This document shows, piece after piece, positions 62,149 through 64,000 of a stretch of 64,000 nucleotides of DNA. Source of the stretch: Bacteroidota bacterium (GTDB lineage Bacteria; Bacteroidota; Bacteroidia; Cytophagales; Cyclobacteriaceae). The stretch spans positions 186,001 through 250,000 of the forward strand of contig JAEYWY010000026.1 of assembly GCA_023428695.1 (NCBI GenBank), read 5' to 3'. The translations under genes were made by a program, and so were the position numbers. The notes below the pieces were generated by a model. That model was not told the origin of the DNA. It did no database searches and saw only the letters and a program-made list of their open reading frames with translations. Position 1 is the first letter of the stretch; each line of letters opens with the position of its first letter.

Positions 62149-63326
62149 AATCTCCTGTCGAAGAGGTCGACGAATTTCTTTGTTAGCAGTTCACGCGCGT
62201 ATTTCGTTTCAGCAAGGCGTCGTGCGTTGGCGCGATACTTTTTTAGTTCGTCCGGATTGTCGAGGAATCTGCGAAGTTGTGTTGCAAAACCTGCGGGATT
62301 ACGACTCTCCACGGCGAAGCCACATTGCTCGCGCAGGATTTCATCTTTGATCCAGCCGCCGAAGTTTACGACAATCAGGTTGCCACACGCGAGTCCGTCG
62401 AAATATTTGTGCGGCGACCCTGTTTCGAGAATGGGCTCTGGCCGGTATGAAATGAATGTAGCATCGCTCACGTTCATGATAGCGCGAACACCTTCGCGAT
62501 CCTGAAACGGAATGATCTCCAGGTTGTCGAGTGCCAGCCGCTTCTTCGCGTTGTGAAAGTGATTTGTAAGAGCCCCCTCGCCGCAAAGGATGAATCTCAC
62601 CGGCAGCCCCTGTTGCTTACACGCACGGGCACATTCGAGGTAGTGATCAAGACCGTTGGCGTAACCGATCGCACCGACGTATGAAACCACGAAAGATCCG
62701 GCGGTACCAAAACGCCGATCAAGTTCAGGATCTTTAGGCGCCATCTGATAGAAGCGCGTATCGGCCATATTCGGGATTACAACGATGGGGATATTGTCTG
62801 ATTTCCGTCGGATCGTTTCGGCGATGGGTTGTGACAGTGCGACGATACCTTTTGCTTTCGAGTAAATTCGTCGCTCAAGCCAGTACAGCGAGTTCTTAAG
62901 GACCGGATTTTTGATGAAACCAAGTTGGATCGGTGCATCCGGCCAAAGGTCGCCTACCTCGAAATAGAAAGGAATTCCCAGCGCGCGTTGAATCCAGATG
63001 GCACTTTGTCCCACCGTCAACGGTACGGATATTGCGTAACACGCCGAGATACCTGGAATCCTGCGGGCTTGTCTTGCAGCATGCAGGGCGAACCTTATGA
63101 AAGACACACCGCGCTTGTAAAAGCCAAAATGGTTTTCGTATGCAATGGGGAGATAGTGGATCTCGATACCTTCATAGTTCTCCTGAAGCCGTGGTGTCTT
63201 TGCTCGGGCCGTTATCACGGCTACGTCAATGCCTGCATCAACCAGTGCGCGGGCGAGATAGTATGAACGCAACGGGCCGCCGGTAGCCGGTGTATTAAAA
63301 TGCTGATGGATGATCAGGACCTTCAC
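62145..63326 (-). CDS. glycosyltransferase family 4 protein (WcaI/WbuB-like)
   Basis: The 393-residue protein from the GTG at 63326 (V-K-V-L-I-I-H-Q-H) has the GT-B fold of family 4: the N-terminal HFNTPATGGPLRSYYLARAL, the acceptor-domain helices, and the C-terminal domain with SYVGAIGYANGLDHYLE, RFILCGEGALTNHF and the EX7E-like ETGSPHKYFDGLACGNLIV. It transfers a sugar from a nucleotide donor to a lipid-linked or polysaccharide acceptor. A TTG further upstream at 63356 is less likely. No other polysaccharide genes adjoin it in this window. Confidence 0.9.
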   Translation of the reverse strand: MKVLIIHQHFNTPATGGPLRSYYLARALVDAGIDVAVITARAKTPRLQENYEGIEIHYLPIAYENHFGFYKRGVSFIRFALHAARQARRIPGISACYAISVPLTVGQSAIWIQRALGIPFYFEVGDLWPDAPIQLGFIKNPVLKNSLYWLERRIYSKAKGIVALSQPIAETIRRKSDNIPIVVIPNMADTRFYQMAPKDPELDRRFGTAGSFVVSYVGAIGYANGLDHYLECARACKQQGLPVRFILCGEGALTNHFHNAKKRLALDNLEIIPFQDREGVRAIMNVSDATFISYRPEPILETGSPHKYFDGLACGNLIVVNFGGWIKDEILREQCGFAVESRNPAGFATQLRRFLDNPDELKKYRANARRLAETKYARELLTKKFVDLFDRRF

Positions 63327-63337
63327 CTTACAAATAA

Positions 63338-63361
63338 AGCAATTGCGGGAAGGCAATTGCT
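63338..63361. promoter_or_regulatory. perfect inverted repeat upstream of the glycosyltransferase start
   Basis: AGCAATTGC and GCAATTGCT are perfect 9-bp inverted repeats around a 6-nt loop. It lies 12-35 bp before the GTG start, in the leader, where it could affect ribosome access or bind a regulator. Confidence 0.45.
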
Positions 63362-63404
63362 TGCATCCTGACGGTAATTTTTTGGCAGGCCGAGGGCGAC
63401 AATG

Positions 63405-63434
63405 AAAAATGGCTCCGCCGGGATCGGCGGAGCC
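63405..63434 (-). terminator. terminator after the sigma-factor gene pair
   Basis: GGCTCCGCCG and CGGCGGAGCC form a perfect 10-bp stem with a 4-nt loop. On the minus strand it is followed by ATTTTT, so it ends the transcript from 63444. Confidence 0.85.
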
Positions 63435-63443
63435 ACCTTCTCA

Positions 63444-63671
63444 TTATTTCGAACTTCGCTGGCGGGAGTATTCGAGGATGTTCCGAACAGTTTTTTCGGA
63501 AGGCTCCAGATTTGCCGAATACAACTTACCCTTTACAGATGACAAATCTGTAAACAAGGCTTGTAATTCGGGGTCCCGTTCTAATGCTTTGTCAATCTCC
63601 TTCTTCTCCTCCTCCGTTGTCTCCTGGTATAAATACCGTATTAAATCCGTTTGCGTAAAGACTTTTATCAT
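63444..63671 (-). CDS. small protein following the ECF sigma factor, possible anti-sigma or regulator
   Basis: The 75-residue protein is helical and acidic: MIKVFTQTDLIRYLYQETTE, EEKKEIDKALERDPELQALF, then a C-terminal stretch ending SRQRSSK. Short proteins of this kind, beginning with FTQTDLIRYLYQE-type residues, follow ECF sigma genes in Bacteroidota and resemble the first helices of anti-sigma factors, but there is no membrane helix and no zinc-binding HxxxCxxC. It shares 80 bp with the 3' end of the sigma gene in another frame. Confidence 0.7.
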   Translation of the reverse strand: MIKVFTQTDLIRYLYQETTEEEKKEIDKALERDPELQALFTDLSSVKGKLYSANLEPSEKTVRNILEYSRQRSSK

Positions 63672-64000
63672 AGGCTCTGTTTTTCATCATCTTTTTACGC
63701 AGGTTGATCAATGCATACCGCATCCGCCCCAATGCCGTGTTAATGCTAACCCCGGTGCGGTCCGCAATCTCCTGAAAACTCATCTGCAAGTAGTGTCTCA
63801 TTATGAGTACGTGTTTTTGTTCGTCTGGCAACTCTTTAATATAGTCGCGCAAACGGGAACGAGTTTCTCTGAACACCTGCCTTGATTCAGCCGATTCTTC
63901 CGAAAACTCCATCGAGTTAAATAGACGACTTCCGTCTTCCAGTACTACCTCGGGATAACGTTTGTCTCTCCTGAAATGGTCGATTGCCAGGTTGTGGGCA
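63592..64000 (-). CDS. ECF-type RNA polymerase sigma factor (5' end cut by window)
   Basis: The open frame enters from the window edge and gives 135 residues. Region 2 remains partly as AHNLAIDHFRRDKRYP, and region 4 has the helix-turn-helix QKHVLIMRHYLQMSFQEIAD then RTGVSINTALGRMRYALINL. It is thus a sigma-70 factor of the ECF class. The tail after region 4 (NGFNTVFIPGDNGGGEEGD) overlaps the next gene. An internal ATG at 63912 is not the true start because region 2 lies upstream of it. Confidence 0.9.
   Translation of the reverse strand, partial: AHNLAIDHFRRDKRYPEVVLEDGSRLFNSMEFSEESAESRQVFRETRSRLRDYIKELPDEQKHVLIMRHYLQMSFQEIADRTGVSINTALGRMRYALINLRKKMMKNRAYDKSLYANGFNTVFIPGDNGGGEEGD

Overview
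The window looks like a chromosomal stretch of a Bacteroidota bacterium, most likely of the Cytophagales. I infer this from the gene content: a TonB-dependent receptor with an N-terminal carboxypeptidase-regulatory domain paired with a DUF4249 lipoprotein, OmpA proteins carrying PD40 propellers, FtsX permeases fused to a PadR-linked prefix domain, DUF4382 lipoproteins, a bifunctional phosphoglucose/phosphomannose isomerase, a patatin with a C-terminal barrel, and promoters of the Bacteroidota type (TAnnTTTG at -7, sometimes with TTTG near -33). There is no phage, plasmid, transposase or CRISPR array. Nearly all of it is ordinary core or envelope-related chromosome.

Layout. 1-2.0 kb: two minus-strand genes for a membrane Fe-S / CCG-domain electron-transfer pair (the first is cut by the window edge). 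2.1-2.3 kb: tRNA-Phe with its own promoter and terminator. 2.3-3.7 kb: membrane histidine kinase. 3.7-6.7 kb: minus-strand cluster of DksA-like protein with a histone-H1-like tail, ScpB, and an RluB-type pseudouridine synthase with a 15-residue tandem-repeat tail. 6.8-10.5 kb: isoaspartyl peptidase lipoprotein and a large secreted lamin-tail protein. 10.6-11.6 kb: aspartate-semialdehyde dehydrogenase, followed by a 123-bp tandem repeat array (11.68-12.06 kb) and two tandemly duplicated DUF4382 lipoproteins. 14-21.2 kb: nitroreductase, barrel-like protein, amidohydrolase, TPR protein, lipid kinase, RDD protein, DUF1801 protein, RluA-type synthase. 21.3-24.3 kb: PadR regulator and ABC permease. 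24.3-27.3 kb: 2-hydroxyacid dehydrogenase, metallophosphoesterase, heme A synthase. 27.4-44.3 kb is an envelope region: PorE-like OmpA protein, PD40 protein, TonB receptor plus DUF4249 lipoprotein, AsmA-like protein, aldehyde dehydrogenase, a second OmpA pair, and patatin phospholipase. 44.4-52 kb: M23 peptidase, DsbD, LysA, deoxynucleoside kinase, a propeller protein and CorA. 52-58.5 kb: MORN-like protein, YraN, sugar-phosphate isomerase, LipB, an unknown 133-residue protein, a 3'-5' exonuclease and RNase R. 58.6-64 kb: polyprenyl synthase, nucleoside-type MFS transporter, Gfo/Idh/MocA oxidoreductase, glycosyltransferase, and an overlapping pair of a short probable regulator and an ECF sigma factor cut by the window edge.

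Genes are tightly packed. Eight convergent pairs end within about 6 bp of each other or overlap, and six gene junctions use a 4-bp ATGA/GTGA overlap. I found no clear evidence of a wholly new defence or metabolic system. The items most worth a second look are the 123-bp tandem array with three nested inverted repeats, the histone-tailed DksA-like protein, the repeat-tailed RluB, the discoidin-like/PD40/OmpA protein with its short OmpA partner, and the unknown protein coupled to LipB.
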